64,000 nucleotides of DNA, taken from positions 1 through 64,000 of the forward strand of contig ONPY01000008.1 of assembly GCA_900319835.1 (NCBI GenBank). Direction: 5' to 3'. Below are positions 43,381 to 52,815 of the stretch, piece by piece (position 1 is the stretch's first letter; every line of letters begins with the position of its first letter). The notes under the pieces are model-generated. The model searched no databases. It saw only the letters and a list, made by a program, of their open reading frames with translations, and had not been told where the DNA came from. The position numbers and the translations under genes are program-made. The stretch comes from an uncultured Eubacteriales bacterium. Lineage in GTDB: Bacteria; Bacillota_A; Clostridia; Oscillospirales; Oscillospiraceae.

Positions 43381-44895
43381 ATGCTGGAAAAACAAATCTT
43401 TCGCTCCGATATGATCGCCTGCGCCCTGTGCTTCGACGCGCCCTGCACGGCGGCCTGCGGAACAATCGACCCCGCGAAACTGCTGCGAAGTATCTGGTTT
43501 GACAACGAGAAGACAGCAGCCTCCCGTTTCCCCAATACGAATCCCTGCATCGACTGCCCGGCGCCCTGTGAGACGGCCTGTGTCCGCCCGGGACAGGTGC
43601 CGATCCGGAGACTGATGACCCGGCTGCACGATGCGGTCAAGCCGGAGCTGGAGACCGGGCTGCCGGTGTCAGAGGAGCGGCTGCGGACAGAGCTCTGCGG
43701 CATCCCGCTCGAGAACCCCTTCTTTCTCTCCTCCTCCGTTGTGGCCAGCACCTACGATATGTGCGCCAGGGCTTTTGAGGCCGGCTGGGCGGGCATTTCT
43801 TTCAAGACGATCTGCTCGTTTGACATCCACGAGGCATCTCCCCGCTTTTCCGCCATCACCGGAGATAACGGCAGCATCATCGGGTTTAAGAACATCGAAC
43901 AGCTCTCCGACCACAGCGTATCGGAGAACATGGAGATTTTCCGCCGATTGAAGAAGAACTATCCGACAAAGTTCATCCTGGCCTCCATCATGGGAAAAAA
44001 TGACAGGGAGTGGGAGGAGCTTGCCAGAGCCTGCGAGGAAAACGGCGCTGATGCCGTTGAGCTGAACTTTTCCTGCCCCAATATGGCGGACGGAGGCCTG
44101 GGTTCGGATATTGGGCAGGTGCCCGAATTGGTTGAGCGCTTTACCGCCGCGGCGAGACGCGGCACAAAGCTCCCCATTCTCGCAAAGCTCACGCCCAATG
44201 TGGCGACCATGAGTCCGGCTGCTGAGGCCGCAAGGCGCGGCGGCGCAGACGGGATCGCTGCGATCAACACGATCAAGAGTATTATCGGTGTCAATCCCCA
44301 TACCTATGTCTCCGCGCCGGCGGTGCACGGCAGATCCGCCGTGGGCGGCTACAGCGGAAACGCGGTCAAGCCCATCGCTTTGCGTTTTATCGCGGAGCTG
44401 GGGCAGAACCCGGCCCTGGCCGGGATGCACCTGAGCGCCATGGGAGGCGTGGAGAACTGGTCAGACGCACTGGAGTTTCTCCTTCTCGGCGCGGGCAGCA
44501 TCCAGGTCACAACAGCGGTGATGCAGTATGGCTACCGCATCATTGACGATTTAAAGGCGGGATTGGATCTCTACCTGGCGGAAAAAGGGTATGAGAGCGT
44601 CAGAGAAGCGCAGGGCCTTGCACTGGATTCCATCAGCGAGACAACTGATGTGCTGGAGCGGGACACTGTGCTCTTCCCCAAGTTTTATCAGGAGAAATGC
44701 ATCGGCTGCGGCAGGTGCGTCATCTCCTGCGCCGACGGCGGCCATCAGGCCATCCGCCTGAACGCGGAGCGTCGGCCGGTGTTAAACGGTGCTAAGTGTG
44801 TGGGCTGCCATTTGTGCGTCCTTGTTTGTCCGCAAAAGGCCATCGGCTCCAGCAGAAAACGTATCGCCAGACCCGCAAATCACAAAGGAGAATAA
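43381..44895 (+). CDS. PreA-like dihydropyrimidine dehydrogenase/dihydroorotate dehydrogenase-type Fe-S flavoprotein
   Basis: 504 residues. N-terminal Cys-rich region (CALCFDAPCTAACGT and CIDCPAPCETAC) resembles the GltD-type Fe-S domain of PreT; then the FMN barrel (NPFFLSSSVVAST, NFSCPNMADGG, GLGSDIGQVPE, LAKLTPNV, GADGIAAINTI, GGYSGNAVKPIALRF), and two C-terminal 4Fe-4S motifs (CIGCGRCVISC, CVGCHLCVLVC). So it joins PreT's Fe-S module to PreA without the FAD part. ATG 43381 (MLEKQ) is 9 bases from AGGAG; ATG 43372 is directly against it. Reduces or oxidises pyrimidines or related rings; substrate uncertain. Confidence 0.85.
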   Translation: MLEKQIFRSDMIACALCFDAPCTAACGTIDPAKLLRSIWFDNEKTAASRFPNTNPCIDCPAPCETACVRPGQVPIRRLMTRLHDAVKPELETGLPVSEERLRTELCGIPLENPFFLSSSVVASTYDMCARAFEAGWAGISFKTICSFDIHEASPRFSAITGDNGSIIGFKNIEQLSDHSVSENMEIFRRLKKNYPTKFILASIMGKNDREWEELARACEENGADAVELNFSCPNMADGGLGSDIGQVPELVERFTAAARRGTKLPILAKLTPNVATMSPAAEAARRGGADGIAAINTIKSIIGVNPHTYVSAPAVHGRSAVGGYSGNAVKPIALRFIAELGQNPALAGMHLSAMGGVENWSDALEFLLLGAGSIQVTTAVMQYGYRIIDDLKAGLDLYLAEKGYESVREAQGLALDSISETTDVLERDTVLFPKFYQEKCIGCGRCVISCADGGHQAIRLNAERRPVLNGAKCVGCHLCVLVCPQKAIGSSRKRIARPANHKGE

Positions 44896-44897
44896 GA

Positions 44898-45392
44898 ATG
44901 GAACAGAAACGTTTTCAGAGGAATGAGATCATTTTCCGACAGGGGGAGGCGAGCCGCTGCATGTTTCAGATTGAAAGCGGCAAGGTCGGCATCTTTCTCA
45001 ATTACGGGGAAAACGATCAGAGACAGCTGACAGAGCTCAAAGCAGGCCAGTTTCTGGGCGAGATGGGCATGCTGGACGCGGAGCCGCGATCTGCAACGGC
45101 TGTTTCCCTGGACGGTGAAACCACGCTGTTTGTGATCGATGAGGAGAGCTTCAGCCAGTTTTTTGCCAAAGAGCCGGAAAAGATGCACGCTCTGCTGCAG
45201 CAGATGAGTATGCGCCTGCGCCGCATTTCGCGCGACTGCGCAGACGCCTGCCGCACGGTCAGCGACGTGGTGGAGGCGGAGAAGGCTGGGAGAGAGAGGG
45301 ATCCCGCGTTGAAAAATCGCATCGCCAAGACTCTGGCCGGGTTTGAGGCATCCCGTCTGGAGGACCAGAAAGAGGGAGGCGAGGAAGCATGA
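44898..45392 (+). CDS. Cyclic-nucleotide-binding-domain protein
   Basis: 164 residues. A complete cNMP-binding jelly roll at 5-115 (NEIIFRQGEASRCMFQIESGKVGIF, ELKAGQFLGEMGMLDAEPRSATAVS with the phosphate-binding cassette) and a C-terminal helix with charged residues; no DNA-binding HTH. So it is not a Crp-type transcription factor; it probably signals by protein contact. AAAGGAGAATAAG upstream. Overlaps the following cNMP-ParB gene by 4 bases. Confidence 0.85.
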   Translation: MEQKRFQRNEIIFRQGEASRCMFQIESGKVGIFLNYGENDQRQLTELKAGQFLGEMGMLDAEPRSATAVSLDGETTLFVIDEESFSQFFAKEPEKMHALLQQMSMRLRRISRDCADACRTVSDVVEAEKAGRERDPALKNRIAKTLAGFEASRLEDQKEGGEEA

Positions 45393-46231
45393 GAAGCATC
45401 TGCTATTCGTCCGGCGATGTGATCTTCCGCGAGGGGGAACTCCAGCCGACCATGTACGACATCGAAAAGGGCAGCGTCGGCGTTTATCTGGATTATGACT
45501 CCAGACAGAAAAAACAGCTCACTGTACTCAAGGAACATCAGTTTCTCGGGGAAATGGGCCTGATTGAAGCCAGCCCGCGCTCCGCCACAGCGGTGGCGCT
45601 GGAGGACGGGACGCGCCTGCGTGAAATCCGGGAAGAAGAGTTTTACGATTGCCTGCAGCAGGAGCCAGAGCGGCTGCTGCTGATCCTCAAACAGCTGAGC
45701 AGGCGCATCCGCGAAAACACACAGGAGTACCAGGAGGCCTGCCGCGCCCTCGCCGAGCAGCAGGAAGCAGAGCACGCCGGAAAAGAAAACAGCGCGGAAC
45801 TGGATCAGAAGCTCGAGACCATCCGGCAGAAAGCGAAAAAGAGAAACCGAGGCTACAGCGGACTGCACTCCGCGTTTTTTGAATACGTGCAGGATGACCT
45901 GGACGCGTATGAGGGAAAGCGCGAGGTCGTCCCGGTCAACCTTGTGGAGCGACTCGTTGTGCGGACGATCTCCCCGAAGGATATGCACGTCAACCCCGAG
46001 GATGAGTTTGCCGATCCTGAGATCGGGCCGAGCGATCGGATTATCAACGAGTATATGCATGAGGTCCAGCGGCTCTATGTGGAGCGGAGGAGCCTCTTCC
46101 CAAGTCCGATTGTGGTCTATAAGATGGCCAAGGGCGGCTATTTGATCCTGAACGGCCACCATCGCTGGGCAGCCGCAATCAAATGCGGGCTGAAAAAAGT
46201 GCGGGCGACCATTATGAATCCGCCGAAATAA
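45389..46231 (+). CDS. Fusion of cNMP-binding domain and ParB-like nuclease/CTPase domain
   Basis: 280 residues. cNMP domain at 1-115 (DVIFREGELQPTMYDIEKGSVGVY, LGEMGLIEASPRSATAV), a helical linker (115-165, AELDQKLETIRQKAKKRNR), and a ParB N-terminal-like domain at about 185-278 (VKDMHVNPED, then SPIVVYKMAKGGYLILNGHHRWAAAIKCGLKKV). NGHHRWAAA is the ParB/Srx catalytic-loop pattern. I know of no standard family with this fusion. It suggests cyclic nucleotide control of a ParB-like enzyme. Confidence 0.75.
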   Translation: MRSICYSSGDVIFREGELQPTMYDIEKGSVGVYLDYDSRQKKQLTVLKEHQFLGEMGLIEASPRSATAVALEDGTRLREIREEEFYDCLQQEPERLLLILKQLSRRIRENTQEYQEACRALAEQQEAEHAGKENSAELDQKLETIRQKAKKRNRGYSGLHSAFFEYVQDDLDAYEGKREVVPVNLVERLVVRTISPKDMHVNPEDEFADPEIGPSDRIINEYMHEVQRLYVERRSLFPSPIVVYKMAKGGYLILNGHHRWAAAIKCGLKKVRATIMNPPK

Positions 46232-46257
46232 TCCAAGAGAGGAAGCAAGAGAGAGTC

Positions 46258-46740
46258 ATGCGAGTGTCCTTTGATCTGGACGATGTGCTTTTCGTAGCAC
46301 CAGAGAAATATGCGACAGAACCGGCGCCGAGTTTCCCGTTCAAGCGCCTTTTCTCCGAGCGGCTGCGGAAGGGGACACCGAAGCTCATTCACGCGCTGCA
46401 GGAACGGGGCTTTGAGGTATGGATCTATACCTCCTCCTACCGGACGCAGGCCTATCTGCGGGCCCTGTTCCGCGCCTACGGCGTGCGCTTTGACGGGATC
46501 GTCAACGCCCAGCGCCATCTGAAGGAGGTGCAGCGCGACCGAAAGGAGTGCTTGCCACAGAAGCTGCCGAACTTCTACCGTATCTCCCTGCACATTGACG
46601 ATGAGAACGTGGTGCGTGAAAACGCGGCCCGATATGGATACAGAGTTTTTCGCGTCTATGAGCCGGACGAGCATTGGGTTGAGAAAGTCCTGGACGAGGC
46701 CGAGCGCGTCAAAAAGCTGGAAGAGGCGGAACACGCGTAA
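46258..46740 (+). CDS. HAD-superfamily hydrolase-like protein
   Basis: 160 residues. DLDDV at 6-10 (D6, D8) is HAD motif I, IYTSSYRTQAY motif II, and HIDDENVV motif IV. No obvious cap insert. Substrate unknown; small nucleotidase or phosphatase. ATG 46258 follows AGAGAGAG. Confidence 0.75.
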   Translation: MRVSFDLDDVLFVAPEKYATEPAPSFPFKRLFSERLRKGTPKLIHALQERGFEVWIYTSSYRTQAYLRALFRAYGVRFDGIVNAQRHLKEVQRDRKECLPQKLPNFYRISLHIDDENVVRENAARYGYRVFRVYEPDEHWVEKVLDEAERVKKLEEAEHA

Positions 46741-46770
46741 AGGGAAGCAGGAAAAAGAGGAAGTGAAAAC

Positions 46771-47421
46771 ATGAACAAGCTGGCTTTGTATTTCAAGAAA
46801 GTCGGGCGCAAGAGAATCCTCGCAAGCCTTTTGGGCAATATCCTCGTGGGCCTTGGAATTGCCGTTTTTAAGTTTGCCGCTCTCGGCAACGACCCCTACA
46901 CGGGCATGAATATGGCGCTTGCGGAGCTGCTTGGCATTCCGTTTCCGACGCTTCAGCTCGGGGTCAACCTGCTGTTTTTCCTGCTGCAGTTTGCGCTTGC
47001 AAGGGAATTGATCGGCTTTGGAACGCTTTTCAACGCGCTCTTCATCGGTTCGCTGGTGGATTTCTTTTACCGCTGTATGGCCGGTGTACTTGGCTACCCC
47101 GGCACGTTCCCGGTTCAACTGCTGGTGATGCTGGTCGGCATGCTGATCTGCAGCTTTGGTCTGTCACTGTATCAATGCTCAGATCTCGGCGTATCGCCCT
47201 ATGACGCCGCCTCGCTCATTCTGGACAGAAAGCTCGCGCAAGTACCGTACTTCTGGTGCCGTATCTTTACGGACGGTGTCTGCGCGCTGATCTGCTACCT
47301 GGCCGGCGGCATCGTCGGCGTGGGTACTCTGGTTACCGCTTTCGGCTTCGGACCGTTTATCGCGGCATTTAACCGGATCGTTTCTCCCATGATCCAAAGA
47401 GAACCGGCGGAAGCATCCTGA
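46771..47421 (+). CDS. YczE/YitT-like membrane protein (DUF6198)
   Basis: 216 residues with five to six helices; GNDPYTGMNMALAEL and LGVSPYDAASLIL are the repeated signature of YczE family proteins. Function unknown. Last gene of the operon from 40998; followed by 235 bases with the promoter of the next operon. Confidence 0.85.
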   Translation: MNKLALYFKKVGRKRILASLLGNILVGLGIAVFKFAALGNDPYTGMNMALAELLGIPFPTLQLGVNLLFFLLQFALARELIGFGTLFNALFIGSLVDFFYRCMAGVLGYPGTFPVQLLVMLVGMLICSFGLSLYQCSDLGVSPYDAASLILDRKLAQVPYFWCRIFTDGVCALICYLAGGIVGVGTLVTAFGFGPFIAAFNRIVSPMIQREPAEAS

Positions 47422-47546
47422 TCGGGAATAAAAGAGAAGCTATGGACTGAAATATAAGTATTTCCATGACGGCCGTAAGAATTGGGCAGCGCGTTGTAAA
47501 AGCGGCGGCCTTGTTTTGATGCAAAATGCGGAAACGGAGAGGGAAA

Positions 47547-47576
47547 CTGACAGGATCCCGTCTGTTTTTTTATAAT
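47547..47576 (+). promoter_or_regulatory. Promoter of the formate-dehydrogenase-like operon
   Basis: CTGACA (47547-47552), 18-base spacer, TATAAT (47571-47576). The spacer includes a weak GACAGG/CCGTC hairpin followed by a T-run, so it may also end the upstream transcript. Confidence 0.55.
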
Positions 47577-47655
47577 CATCCAGATAAGTGTTCTCGGTGT
47601 GGCAAGGCATTCTGTCAAAGAATCGTACGGAATGCGGAGAAGAGGAGGAGTAAGC

Positions 47656-49962
47656 TTGAGCGAATGGAAAAAAACATGGTGTAATCTCTGCGCCGTCACC
47701 TGCGGGCTGGAGATGGAGGTGGAGGACAACCGGATCATCAACGTCCGTCCGGATCCCTCCAGCCCGCGATCCAACGGCTACTGCTGCAGGAAGGGCAGAT
47801 CGGCGAAGTACTTCACGGAAAATCGGGACCGGCTGCTCTTTCCAAAAAAACGTGTGGGCGATCATTACGAGCGCATCTCCTGGGAGCAGGCCTACCGGGA
47901 AATTGCCGAAAGGGCAAACACGATCATCCGGGAACACGGGCCGCGATCCACGGCTTTTCTCGGCGGCGGCACCTATTCCATCACGACGCCCGCGGCCACG
48001 GCGCTTCCGCTGATGAAGGCCATCGGCACCCAGTATAATTTCAATCCCGTGGGTGTGGAGTTTATGGGTGACTGGTGGAGCCACGGTCGCATCTTCGGCT
48101 ATGCCTTCCATTTCCTGGAGCCGGACGATGAGAACAACGAGGCCATCGTCTACTGGGGCAGCAACGCCTATGTCTCCCACCAGATGCCGAACGCCAAGCG
48201 CACCATCCGCGGCTTTTCCCGCGACCCGGACAAGATGGTCATTGTGGTGGACCCGCGTCTCAGTGAGACAGCGCGCATGGCCGATCTGCATATCATGCCG
48301 GCCATCGGCTCTGACTCCCTTTTCATGCGGGCGCTGATTGCCATCATCCTGGAAAAAGGCTGGCAGAACCAGGAATATATTAACAAATACACCCGCGACT
48401 GGGCGCTGGTGCTGCCCTGGTTCAAGGGGTTTGACATCGATGCCGCGCTGGAGGTCTGCCAGGTCTCCCGGGAAAAGGCGGAAAAATTTGCCCGGATTCT
48501 CACCACCAAGAAGTGGGGCATGCACCGGGATCTTGGCCTCTTCTTCGGGCGGCACTCCACCACCAGCAGCTATCTGTGCATCCTGCTTGCCATCGTGTGC
48601 GGTATGGCTTTGGTCAAGGGAGGCAGTGTGATGCCGGAGCGTGTGCTGTATCTTGACAGCACGGATGAGTATGATCCCAAGGTCTGGCGCACGCCGGTGA
48701 CGAATCGTTTCCCGGTACTGGGGATCTTCCCGGAGGGAGCCTTCCCGGACGAGGTGCTGGGTGACAACGAGGATCGGATCCGTATGGCCTTCAGTGTGCT
48801 GACCAACCCGGCCCGCAGCTATCCAGACTCCCAACGGATGAAGGCAGCGCTGAAAAAGCTGGATCTCTTCGTCGCCATCGACTGTGTGGAGACGGAGACC
48901 ACCATGCTGGCCGACTATGTGCTGCCCAGCATGAGCGCCTATGAAGCAAACGGCGACTTCGATATGTTTACCCTCAACTACCCAGAGGTGGTCTTTGGCA
49001 GCCGCAAACGCATTCTGGAGCCCTTTGGCGAGGCCAAGGAGGACTCCATGATCTTTGCAGAGCTGACCCAGGCCATGGGCTATCTGCCCCGGCTTCCGAA
49101 GAGTTTGTATGACGCGGCGGAGGAAGCCGTGCGCACCGGCGACCGCCTCAAGTATTTCATGAAGGTCGTCATGTGGATCGGCAAGGGCGGCATGAAGTAC
49201 TTTGACCAGGCGGCGACCATCATCGCCCTGACTCTGGGCAAGGCCATGGGCTCCTCCGGCCGGGCGATCAACTGGGCGGTACTTCTCACAAGCCCCGTGT
49301 TCAAAAGCGCCATCCCGACTGTAAAGGCTGATACCAAACTGCATCCCATCCTGTCCAAGCTCCCGGTATTCAAGGACTGGTGCGTTCTGGACGCGGCCTT
49401 CGATCTGGTGGATCACCACCCGGAGGGCGCGGTGATCGGCGTGGCGGACGTGGAGCACATGATGGAAAAGCATGTCACGCACAAGGATGGGAAAATGCAT
49501 CTCTGGTGCCAGGAGATCGAAGACTATCTATATAAATATATCACGCCCGAGCATGAGCGGGAGGACCTGATTCTCAAAGATGGCAACAACATGATCCTCT
49601 CCTCCGGACGGCGGGATGAGGGCGGCGTCAACAACGCCATGCGCAATCCCGGCACCAGCCGCTTCCGCCAGACCTATACCCTGTGGCTGAATCCCGTGGA
49701 CGCCAAGGAGATGGGCATTGCCGACGGAGAGACGGTGAAGCTCTCCACCAACCGGGGCGCGATTGAAATCCCGGTGGAGTACACCTGGCGCGCCGCTCAC
49801 GGCTATTGCCTGATGCCCCATTACTTTGGCCTTCACTACCAGGGCCGGATGCGCGGCATGCATGCCAATTATCTGACCGACAACACCGACCTCGACCCGT
49901 TGACCGGCAACTCCCATTGGCGCTACACGCCCTGCCGGGTCGAGAGGATTCAGGAGGTTTGA
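47656..49962 (+). CDS. Molybdopterin-dependent oxidoreductase (formate dehydrogenase-like, FdhF family)
   Basis: 768 residues, TTG start at 47656, GGAGGAG 5 bases upstream; no ATG fits. N-terminal 4Fe-4S (C9, C12, C16, then the CCRKG Cys), bis-MGD domains (FLGGGTYSITTPAATALPLMKA, YWGSNAYVSHQMPN, VVDPRLSETARMAD, CIDCVETETTMLADYVLPSMSAYE-type) and the C-terminal cofactor domain (NPGTSRFRQTYTLW, HPALVVxx). No in-frame TGA or selenocysteine; the Mo ligand is an Asn/Ser/Cys that I cannot assign. Substrate cannot be read. Followed by electron-transfer subunits 49965-53051, so electrons go to or from NADH. Confidence 0.85.
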   Translation: MSEWKKTWCNLCAVTCGLEMEVEDNRIINVRPDPSSPRSNGYCCRKGRSAKYFTENRDRLLFPKKRVGDHYERISWEQAYREIAERANTIIREHGPRSTAFLGGGTYSITTPAATALPLMKAIGTQYNFNPVGVEFMGDWWSHGRIFGYAFHFLEPDDENNEAIVYWGSNAYVSHQMPNAKRTIRGFSRDPDKMVIVVDPRLSETARMADLHIMPAIGSDSLFMRALIAIILEKGWQNQEYINKYTRDWALVLPWFKGFDIDAALEVCQVSREKAEKFARILTTKKWGMHRDLGLFFGRHSTTSSYLCILLAIVCGMALVKGGSVMPERVLYLDSTDEYDPKVWRTPVTNRFPVLGIFPEGAFPDEVLGDNEDRIRMAFSVLTNPARSYPDSQRMKAALKKLDLFVAIDCVETETTMLADYVLPSMSAYEANGDFDMFTLNYPEVVFGSRKRILEPFGEAKEDSMIFAELTQAMGYLPRLPKSLYDAAEEAVRTGDRLKYFMKVVMWIGKGGMKYFDQAATIIALTLGKAMGSSGRAINWAVLLTSPVFKSAIPTVKADTKLHPILSKLPVFKDWCVLDAAFDLVDHHPEGAVIGVADVEHMMEKHVTHKDGKMHLWCQEIEDYLYKYITPEHEREDLILKDGNNMILSSGRRDEGGVNNAMRNPGTSRFRQTYTLWLNPVDAKEMGIADGETVKLSTNRGAIEIPVEYTWRAAHGYCLMPHYFGLHYQGRMRGMHANYLTDNTDLDPLTGNSHWRYTPCRVERIQEV

Positions 49963-49964
49963 GC

Positions 49965-50405
49965 ATGGTACATTCCTATCAGACCATCATTAAGAACGCC
50001 TGCAGGGAAGGCGGCCTTCTGGACGCGCTGCTGGCCATCCAGAAGCGGGACGGCTATGTGAGCGAGGTGGGACTTCGGGCTCTTGCAGACTGTGTGGGAA
50101 AGAGCGCGGCGGAGCTCTACGACACGGCGAGCTTCTATTCCATGCTGCGCTTTACGCCGCCTGCGAAGAAGGAGATCCGCGTCTGCCGAGGCACAGCGTG
50201 TCACAGCGCGGAAAACGCCGCGCTTGTCGCGGCGCTGGAACATATCACCGGCTTGAAGATGGGGGAGAGCAATGCCGAATACAGTCTGGATTATGTGGAG
50301 TGCCTCGGTCAGTGCCCGGAAGCCCCCAACATGCTCATCAACGGGAAGCTCTACAAGCAAGTAAAGTTGGAAAAAATCCCCGAACTGCTGGGAGGTGACA
50401 AGTGA
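49965..50405 (+). CDS. NuoE-like [2Fe-2S] subunit
   Basis: 146 residues. Thioredoxin-like 2Fe-2S fold with cysteines in CRGTACHS and ECLGQCPEAP (C-x4-C and C-x3-C). Cognate of the NuoF-like subunit next to it; the pair carries electrons between NADH and Fe-S chain in soluble multi-subunit dehydrogenases. Stop overlaps the next start. Confidence 0.9.
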   Translation: MVHSYQTIIKNACREGGLLDALLAIQKRDGYVSEVGLRALADCVGKSAAELYDTASFYSMLRFTPPAKKEIRVCRGTACHSAENAALVAALEHITGLKMGESNAEYSLDYVECLGQCPEAPNMLINGKLYKQVKLEKIPELLGGDK

Positions 50406-51637
50406 TGGAAGAGGTACGCATTGCTCTCAGAAATGTCGGAAAGATCAAGCCCGATTCCATCGACGAATATCTTGCCGCCGGAGGCTATAAGGCGCTGAAA
50501 AAGGCCCGGACGCTGGACCGGGGCGAATTGATCCAGACCATCGAGGAAACCTCCCGCCTGCGCGGGCGCGGCGGCGCCGCCTTCTCCACCGGCAAAAAGT
50601 GGAGCAGCGCCTACGCGAGCAAAGAAGAGACAAAGTATATCATCTGCAACGCCGACGAGGGCGAGCCCGGAACCTACAAGGACCGCGTCATCATGGAGGG
50701 CGATCCCCACACCGTGATCGAGGGCATCCTGATCGGGGCCTACGCCGTGGGCGCGAAGGAGTGCTTTATCTACGTGCGCGGCGAATACGAGAAGTCCATC
50801 AAGCTGCTGCGCAAAGCGGTCAAGGCCGCCGAGGAAAGAGAGCTGACCGGGGATGTGACGATCAAGGTCGTCTCGGGCGCGGGCGCCTACGTCTGCGGTG
50901 AGGGCACGGCAATCGTAAACTCCCTGGAGGGCCTGCGCGGCGAGCCCCGGCTCAAGCCGCCTTCCATGGCGGTGAAGGGGCTGCATCAAAAGCCCACGAT
51001 TGTGAACAATGTGGAGACCTTCGCCGTCATTCCCGAGATTATAAACCGCGGGGCTGAGTGGTTCGGTTCCATCGGCGCGGAAAAATTCCCCGGCACCAAG
51101 CTCATGTGCCTGTCGGGCGATGTAAAGAACAAGGTCTGCGTGGAGGTGCCCACCAACGCCACCCTGCGCGACGTGGTGGAGGGCTTCGGCGGCGGTGTGG
51201 CGGGGGACAAAAAGCTCAAGGCCATTCAGCTTGGCGGCTCCTCCTGCGGCTTTGTCACCCCCGATCAGCTCGACACACCCATCGACTTTGACTCCATCCG
51301 CTCAATCGGTGCCGCGCTCGGCTCCGGCGCCGTGTATGTACTAGACGAGAGCCGGAACGTAGTGGACATCCTCTGGGAGATCGCAAAGTTCTTTCAGCAT
51401 GAATCCTGCGGCAAGTGTACGCCCTGCCGGGAGGGTACCATGCGTATTGCGGAATTGCTGGAGAAGCTGGCCAAGGGTGAGGGAGAGCAGAAAGATATCG
51501 ACCTGATCAAGACCCTCTCCGGCTATATGCAGAAGACCTGCTTCTGCCCTCTGGGCCAGAGCGCGACCACGGCGTTTATGAGCGCCCTGAAGCTCTTCCC
51601 CGGGGACTTTGACGCGAAGCTGAGAAAGGAGTCATGA
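50405..51637 (+). CDS. NuoF-like NADH-binding flavoprotein subunit
   Basis: 410 residues. NADH/FMN site glycines (RLRGRGGAAFSTGKKW, CNADEGEPGTYKDR), SLBB linker and 4Fe-4S motif ESCGKCTPCREG, plus a final Cys near the C-terminus (KTCFCPLGQ). The Fe-S/flavin subunit that oxidises NADH or reduces NAD+. No thioredoxin-like or ferredoxin extension. ATG 50405 is coupled to the nuoE-like stop. Confidence 0.92.
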   Translation: MEEVRIALRNVGKIKPDSIDEYLAAGGYKALKKARTLDRGELIQTIEETSRLRGRGGAAFSTGKKWSSAYASKEETKYIICNADEGEPGTYKDRVIMEGDPHTVIEGILIGAYAVGAKECFIYVRGEYEKSIKLLRKAVKAAEERELTGDVTIKVVSGAGAYVCGEGTAIVNSLEGLRGEPRLKPPSMAVKGLHQKPTIVNNVETFAVIPEIINRGAEWFGSIGAEKFPGTKLMCLSGDVKNKVCVEVPTNATLRDVVEGFGGGVAGDKKLKAIQLGGSSCGFVTPDQLDTPIDFDSIRSIGAALGSGAVYVLDESRNVVDILWEIAKFFQHESCGKCTPCREGTMRIAELLEKLAKGEGEQKDIDLIKTLSGYMQKTCFCPLGQSATTAFMSALKLFPGDFDAKLRKES

Positions 51638-51639
51638 AC

Positions 51640-52815
51640 ATGGCAAACGTGAATCTGACCATTGACGGCAAGGCCCTGTCCGTGCCTGCCGGCACCACGA
51701 TTCTGGAGGCTGCGCGTACAAACGGCATCCACATCCCCACCCTGTGCTATTTGAAAGAACTGGATCCCCGTGCCTCCTGCCGCATGTGTGTGGTGGAGGT
51801 AGAGGGCGCGCGTACCTTCCAGCACGCCTGCGCCGCCAGGGTGCGGGAGGGCATGGTGGTACATACCGACACCGAGGCGGTGCGCGCTTCCCGAAAGCTG
51901 ACGCTGGAGCTGCTGCTGTCGAACCACGCGGTGGACTGCCATCACTGCCTGCGCATCGGCAGCTCGAAGTGTGACGATCTGGATCCAAAATTCTGCGAGA
52001 TGTGCTTCTACTGCGACTGTGTCAAGGATGGCTTCTGCGACCTGCAGGCGCTGGCCCGGGAGTACAAGGTGGATGTGCTGCCCTTCGCCCAGAAGCACAA
52101 TACGCTCCCCATAGACAAGAGCTCCGTCATCGTCCGCAATCCCAACAAGTGTGTCAAATGCAAGCGCTGCGTGGACGTCTGCGGCAAGGTGCAGACGGTA
52201 CACAACCTGGCTGCTTCCGGACGGGGCTGCGAGGTCGTGATCGGCCCGGCCTTTGGCAAAGCTATGTCCGACAGCGATTGTATCGGTTGCGGACGCTGTG
52301 TGGAGGTCTGTCCCACCGGGGCGATCTTCGCGCAGGAGCACAAGGACGAGCTGGTGTACTACGCCCATCGAGACGGGACGAAGACCGCGGCGATGATTTC
52401 CGCCGATCTGCTGCCCGAGCTCGAGCGTGTGCTCAAGCGCGAGAGCAGCAGCGTGCGCCTGAATGAGATCGCGGGAGCGCTGAAAATGATCGGCGTGGAC
52501 GCGGTATACGATACAGCAGAATTGGAGGACGCGGCGAGATCCCAGGCCGAGACCATGCTTGATGAGTGCCTGCCGGAGGGAAAGCCTCTCATTCTCACGA
52601 ACAGCTTTGCCGCCAAAGCCTTCCTGGAAAAGGCGTTTCCGGACAAAAAGAAAAGCTTTCTGTTTTACGACTCGGCGCTTGCGGTTTTCGGAAGAGCGGC
52701 GGGGGACTTTGATAAGCGCTTTGCCTTCGGCGCTGTCGGCGGCGACGCCATGGAATGCGAGAAGACCGACTGCGTGGACATTGCGGTCAATCCCAGGGAG
52801 CTTGCCGCATCATGA
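51640..52815 (+). CDS. NuoG/HydA-like iron-sulfur subunit with degenerate hydrogenase domain
   Basis: 391 residues from ATG 51640 (8 bases after AAAGGAG). N-terminal plant-type 2Fe-2S (CYLKEL, CRMCVVEV), His-Cys 4Fe-4S (HHCLRIGSSKC), CxxCxxC clusters (CEMCFYCDC) and two 4Fe-4S motifs (CVKCKRCVDVC, CIGCGRCVEVC). C-terminal region AGALKMIGVDAVYDTAELEDA resembles the start of the [FeFe]-hydrogenase H-domain but TSCCPAW is replaced by LTNSFAAKAFLEK and no other H-cluster cysteines follow. So it is an electron-wire subunit, of the type found with formate dehydrogenases in acetogens (HylA-like). Confidence 0.82.
   Translation: MANVNLTIDGKALSVPAGTTILEAARTNGIHIPTLCYLKELDPRASCRMCVVEVEGARTFQHACAARVREGMVVHTDTEAVRASRKLTLELLLSNHAVDCHHCLRIGSSKCDDLDPKFCEMCFYCDCVKDGFCDLQALAREYKVDVLPFAQKHNTLPIDKSSVIVRNPNKCVKCKRCVDVCGKVQTVHNLAASGRGCEVVIGPAFGKAMSDSDCIGCGRCVEVCPTGAIFAQEHKDELVYYAHRDGTKTAAMISADLLPELERVLKRESSSVRLNEIAGALKMIGVDAVYDTAELEDAARSQAETMLDECLPEGKPLILTNSFAAKAFLEKAFPDKKKSFLFYDSALAVFGRAAGDFDKRFAFGAVGGDAMECEKTDCVDIAVNPRELAAS

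Noticed and set aside
47656..49962. Selenocysteine-containing formate dehydrogenase
   Set aside because: No in-frame TGA at the expected site and no recoding element seen.
51640..52815. Active [FeFe]-hydrogenase
   Set aside because: The H-cluster motifs (TSCCPAW and later Cys ligands) are missing.
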